Source of the DNA: Afipia sp. P52-10
Lineage (GTDB): Bacteria > Pseudomonadota > Alphaproteobacteria > Rhizobiales > Xanthobacteraceae
Assembly: GCF_000516555.1 (NCBI RefSeq)
Contig: NZ_AZSJ01000003.1
Span: 1,562,047 to 1,623,094, forward strand
Direction: 5' to 3'
Length of the DNA: 61,048 nucleotides
Shown one piece after another: positions 47,643 to 55,617 of the stretch (the first letter of the stretch is position 1; every line of letters starts with the position of its first letter). The position numbers and the translations under genes were made by a program. The notes under the pieces were generated by a model. That model saw nothing but the letters and a program-made list of their open reading frames with translations. It made no database searches and was not told the DNA's origin.

Positions 47643-49379
47643 CTACAACCCAAGCCCTCGCTTGCGGCTGAAGCCCCAGTCGATACCCCCGTCGCTGCGC
47701 GCGACGCCGGAGACGTGGCGGCCGAGTTGCTTCTCCAGCGATGGCGACCAGGGCACGAGCTGAAACCCGAGGCCGTCGTCGATCATGGCGAACCGACCGG
47801 AGGCGAGCGCGCAGCGCTGCCGGTAGGTGCCGGCGACATATTCGCCGGTGGCGGATCGGCTGAACGGCCGGCCGGTCTCGGCGGCGAGCTTCTCGCCAAG
47901 CGCGTCCACCTCACGGCGGCGCAGCGTATCGATCAGGTTGCGCGCGAAGATCACGCTGCGGCCCTGCCGCTCGGCGAGGCCCTGTTCGATCAGATGATCC
48001 GCCCGGGCGTTCATCGCCTCGCGGACTTCGGCGCCAAACCCGCCGCCGAGCGCGACGGGCTCGCGGGCGATGGCCTGACGGTCGAGCCAGGTGGCGCCCG
48101 TCGCCGTCACCTGATGTTCGACGGAAAGATCGGAACGCACGGCGAGCGCCACCCGCCGCCGCCCCTGCGCGTCGTCGAACTTCCGCAGTTCGACGATCGA
48201 GCCCGGCACACTGTCGCCGGCAGCGTCGAGGTCAGGGAGTTTGATATGGTGGGTCCGTCCATCGACGCCGTCGACCACGGCATAGGCGGTGCCTTTCAAT
48301 TCGTCGTCGAGGCCGCGATCGACCAGCCGGCCGACGACCGGATCGTCGAGGCTCTCGCCGGCGAGTACATAAGCCGACGCACTGCGCTCGATGCCCCGCT
48401 CCATCAGGCCGCGGTGAATGCGCTTGATGATGTCGCCGCGCTCGCCGAGTTCGCGAAGCGTAGCTTCAGCGTTCTCGGACAGCACCCATTGGCCCGGACC
48501 GATCTGGTCGGCGAGCCCGAGAGATTCCAGCTTGCGCAGGCGGCCGACCTTCAGCGCATGGAATTCGTCGGGTTGCCGATCGGGGTGCGGCGCCAGGTCG
48601 ATGACGCCGGTGCGATAGCCGTCGCGGGCGAGCTGGCGATCGAGCTGTGTCCAGCGCTCGGTATCGATCTGGCGTTCGAGCGTCCGGCGGATTTCGTGAT
48701 CGGTGCGCGGTCCGAGTTCCTGAGTGATCAGATCCTGGGCGCGGGCGCGCATCCCCTCCTTGATGTAGTCGCGGGAGATGACGAGGTCCTGGCCATCATC
48801 AGCGCGGCCGCGCACGATGACATGGATATGTGGATGCTCGGTGTTCCAGTGATCGACGCCGACCCAGTCGAGCTTCGTGCCGAGGTCCTTCTCCATCTGG
48901 CCCATCAGCTCACGGGTGAAGGCCTTGAGATTGGACATCTCCACCGCGTCTTCGGGCGAGACGATGAAGCGGAAGTGATGGCGGTCGTCCTCACAGCGCT
49001 CGGCGAAGGCCCTGGGATCGGCGTCGTCGGTCTCGGGACCGAACAGCCGGGCCTTCTCCCCGTCCCGGGTCACGCCCTCGCGCCGGAGGTAGCCGAGATG
49101 CGCGGCGAGCGGCGCGGACCGTGCCGTGTGGCGCACGACGCGGGTCTTGATGACGGCGCCGCGCGAGCGGCCGGTCAGCAAACGGTTCGCCTGCACGCTG
49201 GCGCGCACGCCGCGCCCGAAGCGTGAGCGGTTGCCGGATGTGATCCTGCCCGAACGCGAGACGCGGCCACCGGCCTTCTGGGCGGCGGCGAGCGCCTGGG
49301 CGATGAAGGGCCTCACCCGCTGGGAACCGGAGGAGCGGATTCGGCCAGGGCGGATGCGGAAATCGTCCTCGCCGCTCAT
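47643..49379 (-). CDS. rlxS: relaxase RlxS (DUF3363/VirD2-like)
   Basis: The relaxase that nicks oriT and leads the strand into the recipient, 578 residues. The His motif is HPHIHVIVRGRADDGQ near residue 185. The N-terminal region is very basic (RITSGNRSRFGRGVRASVQ). The C-terminal half matches DUF3363. The ATG at 49379 (GGAGCTCC upstream) is preferred over the ORF start at 49397. It is oriented like traG but separated from it by the mer module. The segment upstream is the likely oriT side. Confidence 0.92.
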   Translation of the reverse strand: MSGEDDFRIRPGRIRSSGSQRVRPFIAQALAAAQKAGGRVSRSGRITSGNRSRFGRGVRASVQANRLLTGRSRGAVIKTRVVRHTARSAPLAAHLGYLRREGVTRDGEKARLFGPETDDADPRAFAERCEDDRHHFRFIVSPEDAVEMSNLKAFTRELMGQMEKDLGTKLDWVGVDHWNTEHPHIHVIVRGRADDGQDLVISRDYIKEGMRARAQDLITQELGPRTDHEIRRTLERQIDTERWTQLDRQLARDGYRTGVIDLAPHPDRQPDEFHALKVGRLRKLESLGLADQIGPGQWVLSENAEATLRELGERGDIIKRIHRGLMERGIERSASAYVLAGESLDDPVVGRLVDRGLDDELKGTAYAVVDGVDGRTHHIKLPDLDAAGDSVPGSIVELRKFDDAQGRRRVALAVRSDLSVEHQVTATGATWLDRQAIAREPVALGGGFGAEVREAMNARADHLIEQGLAERQGRSVIFARNLIDTLRRREVDALGEKLAAETGRPFSRSATGEYVAGTYRQRCALASGRFAMIDDGLGFQLVPWSPSLEKQLGRHVSGVARSDGGIDWGFSRKRGLGL

Positions 49380-49494
49380 CGACGGAGCTCCGCACATCGC
49401 ATCAACGCGCGGAAATTCCTGTGAAAACGCTGGATGCGCGAGGTTCGCCGATCAGGCGCACCTCGTGCATTCGCCGCGCAAGTCGTTGAAAAAC

Positions 49495-49550
49495 CACGAC
49501 CGGACCAAGCCGCACCTCGCGGCCTTTTATCCCGCCATCGTCCGGTCGTG
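49495..49550. repeat. 11-base perfect inverted repeat upstream of rlxS (candidate oriT)
   Basis: CACGACCGGAC (49495-49505) and GTCCGGTCGTG (49540-49550) are exact complements across a 34-base spacer. It lies 115 bases upstream of the relaxase start, in the only gap between rlxS and the lytic transglycosylase gene. Such inverted repeats beside relaxase genes often mark oriT; nic cannot be identified here, and a terminator role is less likely because the loop is long and no T-run follows. Confidence 0.45.
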
Positions 49551-49626
49551 TTGCCTGCCTCCCACCGCCGCACTCTCCATGATGCGCCGCGCCACGCCAG
49601 ACTGCGATTGCGGGCGAGCGCCATCA

Positions 49627-50388
49627 TCACGGTTCTCCCGCGTTTGGCCGGGCGACGAACAGGCCGCTCGATTGCGGCGCGATGCCCGAAACATCGCGCA
49701 CACTTGGCCCATTCGCAGCGCCGTTGGGGCGACCATCGGGCGGCACAGCATCTGCAGCCGGCGCGGCAACCGCGCGAGCGACAAAGAGCGGCGAACGGGT
49801 CCATGACAACGGCTCGGCTGTGGCAACGATGACGGGGCCGGCGACGTCCCCGCCGCCGACAAGAGGTGCGAGCGCGGCGACGTAGGCGCGGGTTTCGGCC
49901 GGCAAGGAACGCCCTCCCGACAGATATTCCTCGTAGCGGCCGGGGCCGCCATTGTAGGCGGCGAGGAAGCCGGGCGAGCCGTAGCGATCGTGCATTTCGC
50001 GTAAGTAGGCCGCGCCCGCCAGGATGTTGTCGCGCGGGTCGTAAGGATCGCTGCCGAGCCGATGACGGACGCGCAAGTCCGCCCAGGTATCGGGCATGAT
50101 CTGCATCAGGCCCATGGCGCCGGCGGACGAGATCGCGCGCACGTCGCCCGCGCTTTCCGCGCGCATGACCGCTCGAATCCATGCAGCCGGAACGCCGAAG
50201 CGCTGCGAGGCTTCGGCAACATGAGCGGTGTAGGGATCGGTCGAAACCGGCCGTTCCAGCGGCGCGATCTGCGCCAGCGTGGCGACTGTCGGTGTGACGG
50301 TGAATGCGAGGCCGAAAAGGAGAAGGAGGGTGATGCGGCGGGCGGCGTGAAGCCGCCCGGCGACATCGTGATTTCGGAAGATCGGCAT
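49627..50388 (-). CDS. conjugation-associated lytic transglycosylase
   Basis: A VirB1-type peptidoglycan-cleaving protein of 253 residues. An N-terminal signal (RITLLLLFGLAFTVTPTVATLA) precedes the SLT domain. Catalytic Glu is in AVMRAESAGD; GAMGLMQIMPDTW and AYLREMHDRYGSPGFLAAYNGGPGRYEEYL are the conserved family blocks. The ATG at 50388 is five bases after the DUF736 stop. It opens a gap in the cell wall for the mating channel. Confidence 0.93.
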   Translation of the reverse strand: MPIFRNHDVAGRLHAARRITLLLLFGLAFTVTPTVATLAQIAPLERPVSTDPYTAHVAEASQRFGVPAAWIRAVMRAESAGDVRAISSAGAMGLMQIMPDTWADLRVRHRLGSDPYDPRDNILAGAAYLREMHDRYGSPGFLAAYNGGPGRYEEYLSGGRSLPAETRAYVAALAPLVGGGDVAGPVIVATAEPLSWTRSPLFVARAVAAPAADAVPPDGRPNGAANGPSVRDVSGIAPQSSGLFVARPNAGEP

Positions 50389-50392
50389 GGCG

Positions 50393-50740
50393 TCACTCCC
50401 GCTCCCCGCGCCTAGGCGGGCGGTTCCAGTGCAGCGACCAGGCCGACTTGTCGTCGCCGGACTGGAACAGGTTGGCGCGAATCGGCTGCAGGAAGGCGGG
50501 ATCGTCGATGAGCAGCGAGACGTAGTCGCCCGCCTTCTCGCCGGTACGTTTCCATGCGGCGCCGACTTCCGGACCGACATCCTGTCCGTCGGCATCGCCG
50601 AGATGGATGCGATAGTCGGGCCCGTTCTCGGCGTCGGAATGCTCGGCGGGAACGAGCACCAATTCGGTATCGAGAGTGAGCGTATGGATGCGGCCGGAAT
50701 AGCCGGATTTGGTGCTGGTGAATCGACCGATTTGCGACAT
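50393..50740 (-). CDS. DUF736 protein (copy 1)
   Basis: A 115-residue DUF736 protein beginning MSQIGRFTSTKSGYSGRIHTL; conserved segments include VGAAWKRTGEKAGDYVSLLIDDPAF and PIRANLFQ. This family is common in rhizobial-type elements; its role is not established. The start is the first family-like Met, and traF lies upstream. Confidence 0.88.
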   Translation of the reverse strand: MSQIGRFTSTKSGYSGRIHTLTLDTELVLVPAEHSDAENGPDYRIHLGDADGQDVGPEVGAAWKRTGEKAGDYVSLLIDDPAFLQPIRANLFQSGDDKSAWSLHWNRPPRRGERE

Positions 50741-50820
50741 TGCAGGTTCCTTTCGTCTGCGGTGGGTGAACAGGCTCGACGCGAACGGCACGCCGATCAG
50801 CGGGTCAGTCATCGGGCTAA

Positions 50821-51366
50821 TCATCGGGTTTGCGCGCGCCACTCGTAGCGGCCGGAGCCGTCCTCATCGGTCCAGAGCGGGACAGCACGGCCGATGATCG
50901 AACTCATCGGAAGCGGGCCGAAATAGCGGCCGTCGAGGCTGTCCTGAACCTCCCAGTTCATGAAGAAGACCTCGCCGACGGCGATGCGCCGGCAGCCCTG
51001 CCAGACGGGCAGGTCGCGGCCGCGCCGGTCGCGCTTCAGCGCGCTGCCCATTTCGATCCGGTCGACGGTGATGGCGAGCCCCGAGCGGCAGACCCATTGT
51101 CCCGGCAGACCGGCGATACGCTTCATCAGCGGCACACCGGGGGCCAGGTAACCGCGCTCGGCGAGGAAGCGCGCCAGCGGCTCGGGCGCATCGACGGCGA
51201 CGAGGTCCGTGGCCTCGAGCCGGTCATCCGGTTCGATCGAATAGAGCCCGATCGGTGCGCTCGCCGAGGCGTTCCAGATCAGCTTCTTCGGCGTTTCGAT
51301 GAGCGCCGATGCGCCGACGCCCATGGTCATAAGACAGGTGAGCATCACATAGCCGAAGCGGGTCAT
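50821..51366 (-). CDS. traF: conjugative transfer signal peptidase TraF (S26 family)
   Basis: An S26-type peptidase of 181 residues. The N-terminus has one hydrophobic helix. The catalytic Ser is in SASAPIGLY and the Lys in PLMKRIAGLPGQWVC, as in IncP TraF, which matures and cyclises the TrbC pilin. VDRIEMGSALKRDRRGRDLP and WEVQDSLDGRYFGPL are further conserved parts. It starts within the DUF2840 stop (ATGA), so the genes are coupled. Confidence 0.93.
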   Translation of the reverse strand: MTRFGYVMLTCLMTMGVGASALIETPKKLIWNASASAPIGLYSIEPDDRLEATDLVAVDAPEPLARFLAERGYLAPGVPLMKRIAGLPGQWVCRSGLAITVDRIEMGSALKRDRRGRDLPVWQGCRRIAVGEVFFMNWEVQDSLDGRYFGPLPMSSIIGRAVPLWTDEDGSGRYEWRAQTR

Positions 51367-51881
51367 GGCGCGGTGCTCCGGCGCAGGAGGAAGGCCCGAT
51401 GGTGCTGGGCGGTGTAGGCGCGCGGCTCATGGCCGGCGGCCAGGCGGTTGTGGACGTGCCGCCAGTGGTCCGGCGAAACATCGGCCGGATCGATGCCGAG
51501 CGCCTCGATGGCATCGATGATCCGGAGCACACGCTCGACCTTGGGCCATCCCTCGATCTTCAAGAGGATGTCGCCGCCGGGCCGCACGAAAGGCAGCGTC
51601 TGATAGGGTTCGCCGCGGCCGATGACGCGCACGATGTCGACGCGCGAGATGATCGTGCCGTAGTCGTTGGACGCCCAGCGGACGAAGGCAAAGAGGCTGT
51701 TCGGAGCAAAACCGACGACACGGCGCCGGCGGTCGAGGATCTGCTCGTAGGTCTCGCGGCCGAATCGGATCCAGTGTTCGATCCTCTTCTCCTGCCAGAT
51801 CAGCTCGACGAGCGTCGTGAATGGTACGGGGCTGGCCGACGAGTGGCCGCCGCGCATGCGGGGGTCCGCGCTGCCGGTCAT
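51363..51881 (-). CDS. DUF2840 protein
   Basis: A 172-residue protein with TTLVELIWQEKRIEHWIRFGRE, FRWASNDYGTIISRVDIVR-like segments and RPGGDILLKIEGWPKVERVLRIIDAIEALGIDPADVSPDHWRHV. The match to DUF2840 is good. Overlapping starts with both neighbours place it in the repA-parA-traF transcription unit. It may be relaxosome-associated; no function is known. The open frame continues past 51881, but that part overlaps other genes. Confidence 0.87.
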   Translation of the reverse strand: MTGSADPRMRGGHSSASPVPFTTLVELIWQEKRIEHWIRFGRETYEQILDRRRRVVGFAPNSLFAFVRWASNDYGTIISRVDIVRVIGRGEPYQTLPFVRPGGDILLKIEGWPKVERVLRIIDAIEALGIDPADVSPDHWRHVHNRLAAGHEPRAYTAQHHRAFLLRRSTAP

Positions 51882-52132
51882 TCTTTGTCTCCTTGGTCTG
51901 GCGGAAATTCGCGGGTGAGCAGGTCGCGGAGCATGTCGGCGACGGTCTGTCCGCGCCGGAACGCTGCGATCTTGATCCGGCCGCGCAGCTCGGGCGTGAC
52001 GTCGATCGTCAGCCGGGCGGTGAAGCCCGCGACATCCGCGTCGCGCGCCGGCGGTGCATCCGATGCCTTGATCCAGCGCTCGGGATCGGCGGGGCGCGAC
52101 GCGAAACCGCGCTTGGGAGCGCGGCCGCTCAT
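51878..52132 (-). CDS. ribbon-helix-helix partition-type DNA-binding protein
   Basis: An 84-residue protein whose C-terminal half is a ribbon-helix-helix (FTARLTIDVTPELRGRIKIAAFRRGQTVADMLRDLLTREF). The N-terminal part is basic. It overlaps parA by four bases, as the small centromere-binding partner (ParG/ParB-like) does in plasmid par systems. It is likely the partner of the element's ParA. Confidence 0.8.
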   Translation of the reverse strand: MSGRAPKRGFASRPADPERWIKASDAPPARDADVAGFTARLTIDVTPELRGRIKIAAFRRGQTVADMLRDLLTREFPPDQGDKE

Positions 52133-52767
52133 GGCGCGAGCCTCCCCACTTCGACACCGAGGGCCGCGATCTCGCGCGCGGCGGGGCTGCCTTCGTCGAT
52201 CTCGAAGACGAGCCGCCCGGATTGCGCGGTATCGGCGAAAGCGACACGCTGACCGATCTGCGCCGCCAGCACCGGCGGATCGTGATCGGCGAGCGTCTCG
52301 GCCGTCTCGCGGGCGATGACGGTACGCGCGCCGCAGCGGTTCAGAACGAAGCGGGCGGCAAGCTGCGGGCGATAGATGCGCGCTTCCTGAAGGAGTGAGA
52401 GCATCTCGGCCGAAGCCCAGCCATCGAAGGGCGACGGCTGCACGGGGATCAGCACCAGGTCGGCCGCGAGCAGCGCCGAGCGCATCAGGGAGGCGACTCG
52501 GGGCGGTCCGTCGATGACGATGTGATCGGCGTCCCGCCCCAGCTCCGGCGCCTCGCGGTGGAGCGTGTCACGGGCGAGGCCGACGACGCCGAACAGGCGT
52601 GGAAGGCCTTCGCGCGCCCGCTGCTGCGACCAGTCCAGCGCCGAGCCCTGCGGATCGGCGTCGATCAGGGTGACGCGCCTTCCCTGCCGTGCCCATTGTC
52701 CGGCGAGATGGAGCGCCAGGGTCGTCTTGCCGACGCCGCCTTTCTGATTGAGGACCGCGACGATCAT
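52129..52767 (-). CDS. parA: element-borne ParA-family partition ATPase
   Basis: A 212-residue plasmid-type ParA, much smaller than the chromosomal ParA at 3.9 kb. Deviant Walker A is NQKGGVGKTTLALHLAG near residue 7; ADPQGSALDWSQQR and IDGPPR follow. It starts inside the repA stop (ATGA) and is coupled to the ribbon-helix-helix gene. It probably partitions the excised circular element. Confidence 0.94.
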   Translation of the reverse strand: MIVAVLNQKGGVGKTTLALHLAGQWARQGRRVTLIDADPQGSALDWSQQRAREGLPRLFGVVGLARDTLHREAPELGRDADHIVIDGPPRVASLMRSALLAADLVLIPVQPSPFDGWASAEMLSLLQEARIYRPQLAARFVLNRCGARTVIARETAETLADHDPPVLAAQIGQRVAFADTAQSGRLVFEIDEGSPAAREIAALGVEVGRLAP

Positions 52768-53909
52768 CGTGACCCTCCCGGCCTGCGCCCGAGGGGGAGC
52801 CGCGATGGGTGAGCGGCGTCACTGCCGGATGGCCGCGCCCCGGATGTCTTTCGGAGGAGCCCGTCGATGGCGGCGGCGATGGTGTTTTCCACATCGCTGC
52901 GCGCAACATAAGAGTTAGATTCTCCGTTAGATTCTAAGTTAAGGCCTGGAATCGTCGTTTCCGGCCAGAGACTTAACTGCGATCTCTGCGTGCGAAGTCC
53001 CGATGGTCCTGCGTGCGAAATCCCGATACCGTTTGCGTGCGAAGTCCCGACCGCGTCCACAGCACCATCCACAGGTCCCGTGGATGACTTCGCCGGCAGG
53101 ATGCGCAACAGCTCGCGCCGGCCTTCGCGCTCGATGTGCAGCCGATAGCCGGGCAGTGGCTGGCGCGGGACGATGCGCCGGAGCTGGAGCGCGAAGTCGG
53201 AGACGCGCATGAGGCTGCCGGACTTTTCGTGGAGATGGGCGAACTCGAATATCCAGCCCCGCGGCTGGCGGCCGGCGTGTTTGCGCGCGACGCGGTAGAG
53301 CCAGCGTTCGATGCCGCCCGTCAGCCGGAAGTAGGCCGGGTCGATGGTGAGCACCAGCGAGCGGTCGGTGACGCCGCGATAGAACCAGTCGGGCAGCACG
53401 AACTCCATGCCCTCGACGCGCCCGTCGCGCGTGACGCATTCCTCCCATTCGTTGATCCAGGAGAATTGGTGGCGGCGCCAATGCTCGCCCTGGCGGATGG
53501 TGGTGCGGATGACGGTCGACTGCAGGCGGGTGAGCGCGCCCTTCAGCAGCTTGTATTCGCGCTGGCCGGTTTCCCGGCCGATTGCCATCAGGAGCTGATA
53601 GGGCGTGAAGCGCAGGAAGCGCGAGGTCTTGAACCCCAGATTCTCGGCCTCGACGATCTGCGAGGCGGCCCAGATGAGTATGTCAGCGTCCCAGATCGTC
53701 GCCATGCCGTGCTCGGGCACGGCGAAGACCTCGACGCGGACTCCGCCGGCTTCATAGAGGATCGGCGCGATGCGCTTGGCCTTGGCGAGCGAGAAGAACG
53801 GCCGTTCCATGAGATCGCGCTGATCGCGCGGACTGGCGTCGCCGGTTGCAACGATGAAGGGATCGAGCCTGGCCCGCTCGGTCGAGGTGATGAGGCGACG
53901 CCGCTTCAT
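52764..53909 (-). CDS. repA: plasmid-type replication initiator (RepA/RPA family)
   Basis: A 381-residue replication initiator. The region from DLMERPFFSLAKAKRI through HWRRHQFSWINEWEE and SLVLTIDPAYFRLTGGIERWLYRVARKHAG matches the RPA-type initiator family with paired winged helices. The start is the ATG at 53909, eleven bases after rdfS. The C-terminal 90 residues are low-complexity. Its presence implies the excised element can replicate. Confidence 0.9.
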   Translation of the reverse strand: MKRRRLITSTERARLDPFIVATGDASPRDQRDLMERPFFSLAKAKRIAPILYEAGGVRVEVFAVPEHGMATIWDADILIWAASQIVEAENLGFKTSRFLRFTPYQLLMAIGRETGQREYKLLKGALTRLQSTVIRTTIRQGEHWRRHQFSWINEWEECVTRDGRVEGMEFVLPDWFYRGVTDRSLVLTIDPAYFRLTGGIERWLYRVARKHAGRQPRGWIFEFAHLHEKSGSLMRVSDFALQLRRIVPRQPLPGYRLHIEREGRRELLRILPAKSSTGPVDGAVDAVGTSHANGIGISHAGPSGLRTQRSQLSLWPETTIPGLNLESNGESNSYVARSDVENTIAAAIDGLLRKTSGARPSGSDAAHPSRLPLGRRPGGSR

Positions 53910-53920
53910 GATCGGACGTC

Positions 53921-54202
53921 TCAGCGATGGGAGCGGCCGGCGGGGGCCGCCGGCATCGGGTCGTGACGCTTGGCGGGCAGCACAGACCCACGCGGATCGG
54001 AGGTCGAGGTGACGGCGCCCCGATCGGCCCAGGCCTGGAGGTCCTCGATCGCATAGACGACGCGGCCGCCGAGCTTGCGATAGGCCGGGCCGGTGCCATA
54101 GGTGCGATGTTTTTCCAGCGTCCGGCCGGAAAGGCCGAGGAAACGTGCGGCTTCGGGGGTTCTGAGAAAGCGCGGCGGCAAGCCGGCGAGATTGGGCGAC
54201 AT
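53921..54202 (-). CDS. rdfS: AlpA/RdfS-like recombination directionality factor
   Basis: A 93-residue protein with a helix-turn-helix of the MerR/AlpA (HTH_17) type: LPPRFLRTPEAARFLGLSGRTLEKHRTYGTGPAYRKLGGRVVYAIEDLQAWADRG. Such proteins are the excisionases (RdfS) of ICEMlSym-type elements and pair with IntS. The ATG at 54202 has GGAGGC upstream. It begins a coupled run with repA-parA-RHH-DUF2840-traF, and the FseA-like gene lies just upstream. Confidence 0.85.
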   Translation of the reverse strand: MSPNLAGLPPRFLRTPEAARFLGLSGRTLEKHRTYGTGPAYRKLGGRVVYAIEDLQAWADRGAVTSTSDPRGSVLPAKRHDPMPAAPAGRSHR

Positions 54203-54335
54203 GATCGGGCCTCCGTGGGTTCCTTGAGGCCGCTGGCAGTGAGCGGCGGACGCAGGCCACGGTGGCGAAGGAGAGCCGCGAGGGGGGAGTGCGGAGAAGG
54301 GCGCGCCAAATTCGCACCCCCTTTCCGACATCGGG
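54203..54335 (-). promoter_or_regulatory. probable rdfS promoter and activator region
   Basis: The 133-base gap between the FseA-like gene and rdfS. It contains imperfect inverted arms around GTGCG..CGCAC (54275-54320), an exact GGCGCGCC palindrome, and the rdfS ribosome site. In ICEMlSym-type elements FseA activates rdfS from such a region. No -35/-10 pair can be defined. Confidence 0.4.
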
Positions 54336-54845
54336 TCACGATCGGCGACGATGACGAAGGAGCGCGCGATAGCCCCCGGCGATCATGGCGAAGGCGTCCT
54401 TGACAAGGTCCATGGTCGCGTCGCGCAGCGCCGAGGACTTCCAGGGATCGGATGCAACGCGGGACACACCGTAAATGACGCCAGCGATCTCGCGATAGCT
54501 CGCGCCGTTCATGCGTCCGTCGACCGCTTGCAGCATGTGGCGGATGCGCCGGCGTTGCTGCTTGGTCAGCCGGGTGTCCGCGGACACGGCGCGACCGAGC
54601 AGGGACTTGAGCAGACGCTGGACGGCTTCGAGCCGGTCGAGGCCGTCAAGGTCGAGCGGGATCAGCGCGGCGAGCGGTTCGCCGGCTGCGACGCCGGCCA
54701 GCCGCAGGAGATGAAGAAGCTGCCCGTCTCCGGGGTCGTGCAGGAAATGAACGCCCTGCTCGTCGGCGCGGGCGGCGGTCTCCCGGATGGCGGAAAAGAG
54801 ATTGCCGTCGGCCGGAAGGATGGACGGCGCGGCGGCCAGCAGCAC
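54336..54845 (-). CDS. fseA: DUF2285 half of FseA-like excision activator (needs +1 frameshift)
   Basis: The C-terminal part, matching DUF2285 (LTKQQRRRIRHMLQAVDGRMNGASYREIAGVIYGVSRVASDPWKSSALRDATMDL). The GTG at 54845 is merely the first start-like codon; the frame is open from 54950 and reads LNATEAPVFWCPEDD before it, which looks like native coding sequence. That upstream part lies in the +1 frame of the DUF6499 ORF. A +1 shift at the TTT codon 54918-54916 would produce a 257-residue fusion. In ICEMlSym(R7A) FseA is made this way and activates rdfS. Confidence 0.85.
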   Translation of the reverse strand: MLLAAAPSILPADGNLFSAIRETAARADEQGVHFLHDPGDGQLLHLLRLAGVAAGEPLAALIPLDLDGLDRLEAVQRLLKSLLGRAVSADTRLTKQQRRRIRHMLQAVDGRMNGASYREIAGVIYGVSRVASDPWKSSALRDATMDLVKDAFAMIAGGYRALLRHRRRS

Positions 54846-54885
54846 GGTGCTGGTGTCATCCTCCGGACACCAGAAGACCGGCGCT

Positions 54886-55110
54886 TCAGTGGCGTTGAGC
54901 GATGGGCGGGCAACGAAATTGCAGCCCCCAGCGTTTCCGCACCCGGTTCGTCAGTTGCCGGAGATCGCACGCCGAACGCCTGGTCTCGGCATAATCACGC
55001 TGATAGTCGCCGTTGCGCCGCAGCCATTCCCAGCCAAGATCGGGCGATGCGAGCTCGTCGAGATAGTCGTAGGTCGATGTCGACCGCCACCGGGATATGT
55101 CAGGGGTCAT
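54886..55110 (-). CDS. fseA: DUF6499 half of FseA-like excision activator
   Basis: A 74-residue N-terminal part beginning MTPDISRWRSTSTYDYLDELASPDLGWEWLRRNGDYQRDY, the DUF6499 signature. The ATG at 55110 has GAGGACG upstream. Without a frameshift it ends in nine family-unlike residues after the RWGLQF block (RCPPIAQRH). With a +1 shift after the Phe codon it continues VARPSLNATEAPVFWCPE, giving the familiar DUF6499-DUF2285 fusion. Whether the short form itself functions is unknown. Confidence 0.87.
   Translation of the reverse strand: MTPDISRWRSTSTYDYLDELASPDLGWEWLRRNGDYQRDYAETRRSACDLRQLTNRVRKRWGLQFRCPPIAQRH
54913..54921 (-). other. candidate +1 ribosomal frameshift site (CAA-TTT-CGT)
   Basis: The minus-strand codons CAA-TTT-CGT encode Q-F-R of the RWGLQF end. 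A +1 slip would move the Phe-tRNA from UUU to the overlapping UUC, its better match, and the next codon GTT is in the DUF2285 frame. The UUU-CGU core is the same as the established +1 shift motif of influenza A PA-X. The shift range is bounded by the TGA stop of the DUF6499 frame (54888-54886) and a TGA in the downstream frame (54953-54951). Confidence 0.6.
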
Positions 55111-55221
55111 GGGCGTCCTCTGCCCGTTGGCTACCGGGAGGAGCACCATCGCCGGTTGCAGAGGCCGCCGGAAGTCCCGAAGGTGGCAACGGGCGATGCG
55201 GCCGAGGCATCGCAATTCTGG

Positions 55222-55485
55222 CTAGTGGGCACGGCCCTCGCGGACGAGCAGGCGATAGCCGTGCTCGGTCATCCAGCGGGCGCGGGCGAGATGGGTGTCG
55301 TGGACATGGCGAGCGCGGTCCGGCTCGCGGTCCGGATCGAGGCCGAACAGGATCGTGACGGCCTCGCGCCAGTCGGCGCCATCGGTCGCCGCGTCGAGCA
55401 GCCGCATATAGAGCTTCATGTGCTCACGGTCATAGGTCGTGAGCGCCGCGCTTTGCGGCGGTTCATCGAGGAAATGTACTTGCAT
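55222..55485 (-). CDS. qseM: DUF2285 protein, QseM-like antiactivator
   Basis: An 87-residue DUF2285 protein starting MQVHFLDEPPQSAAL. Core: YDREHMKLYMRLLDAATDGADWREAVTILFGLDPDREPDRARHVHDTHLARARWMTEHGYRLLVREG. It is short, like QseM of ICEMlSym(R7A), which inhibits TraR and FseA by protein contact. The ATG at 55485 lies within a longer open frame whose upstream codons are not family-like. It sits just upstream of fseA, the same neighbourhood as qseM in rhizobial elements. Confidence 0.8.
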   Translation of the reverse strand: MQVHFLDEPPQSAALTTYDREHMKLYMRLLDAATDGADWREAVTILFGLDPDREPDRARHVHDTHLARARWMTEHGYRLLVREGRAH

Positions 55486-55567
55486 CACGTCAGCCCCCAG
55501 CACCTTACCATATCCGCCCCCGCCCCATTTGTTAACCGGGCGTTCGACGGGCACAGAGAAGGCCATT

Positions 55568-55587
55568 GGTGCATCGCGCGATGCACC
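55568..55587. promoter_or_regulatory. 20-base perfect palindrome upstream of qseM
   Basis: GGTGCATCGCGCGATGCACC is self-complementary over its whole 20 bases, 83 bases upstream of the qseM-like start and downstream of the XRE gene. It is a candidate operator for the adjacent XRE regulator; no U-tract follows, so a terminator is less likely. Confidence 0.55.
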
Positions 55588-55617
55588 GGAGGCATCGCCG
55601 AGGCGCCAAACGGGATG

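Noticed and set aside
44190-47660. Transposon ends around the mer module
   Set aside because: I searched by eye for Tn21/Tn501-like terminal inverted repeats, a transposase gene and target-site duplications and found none; the module has no recognisable transposon structure.
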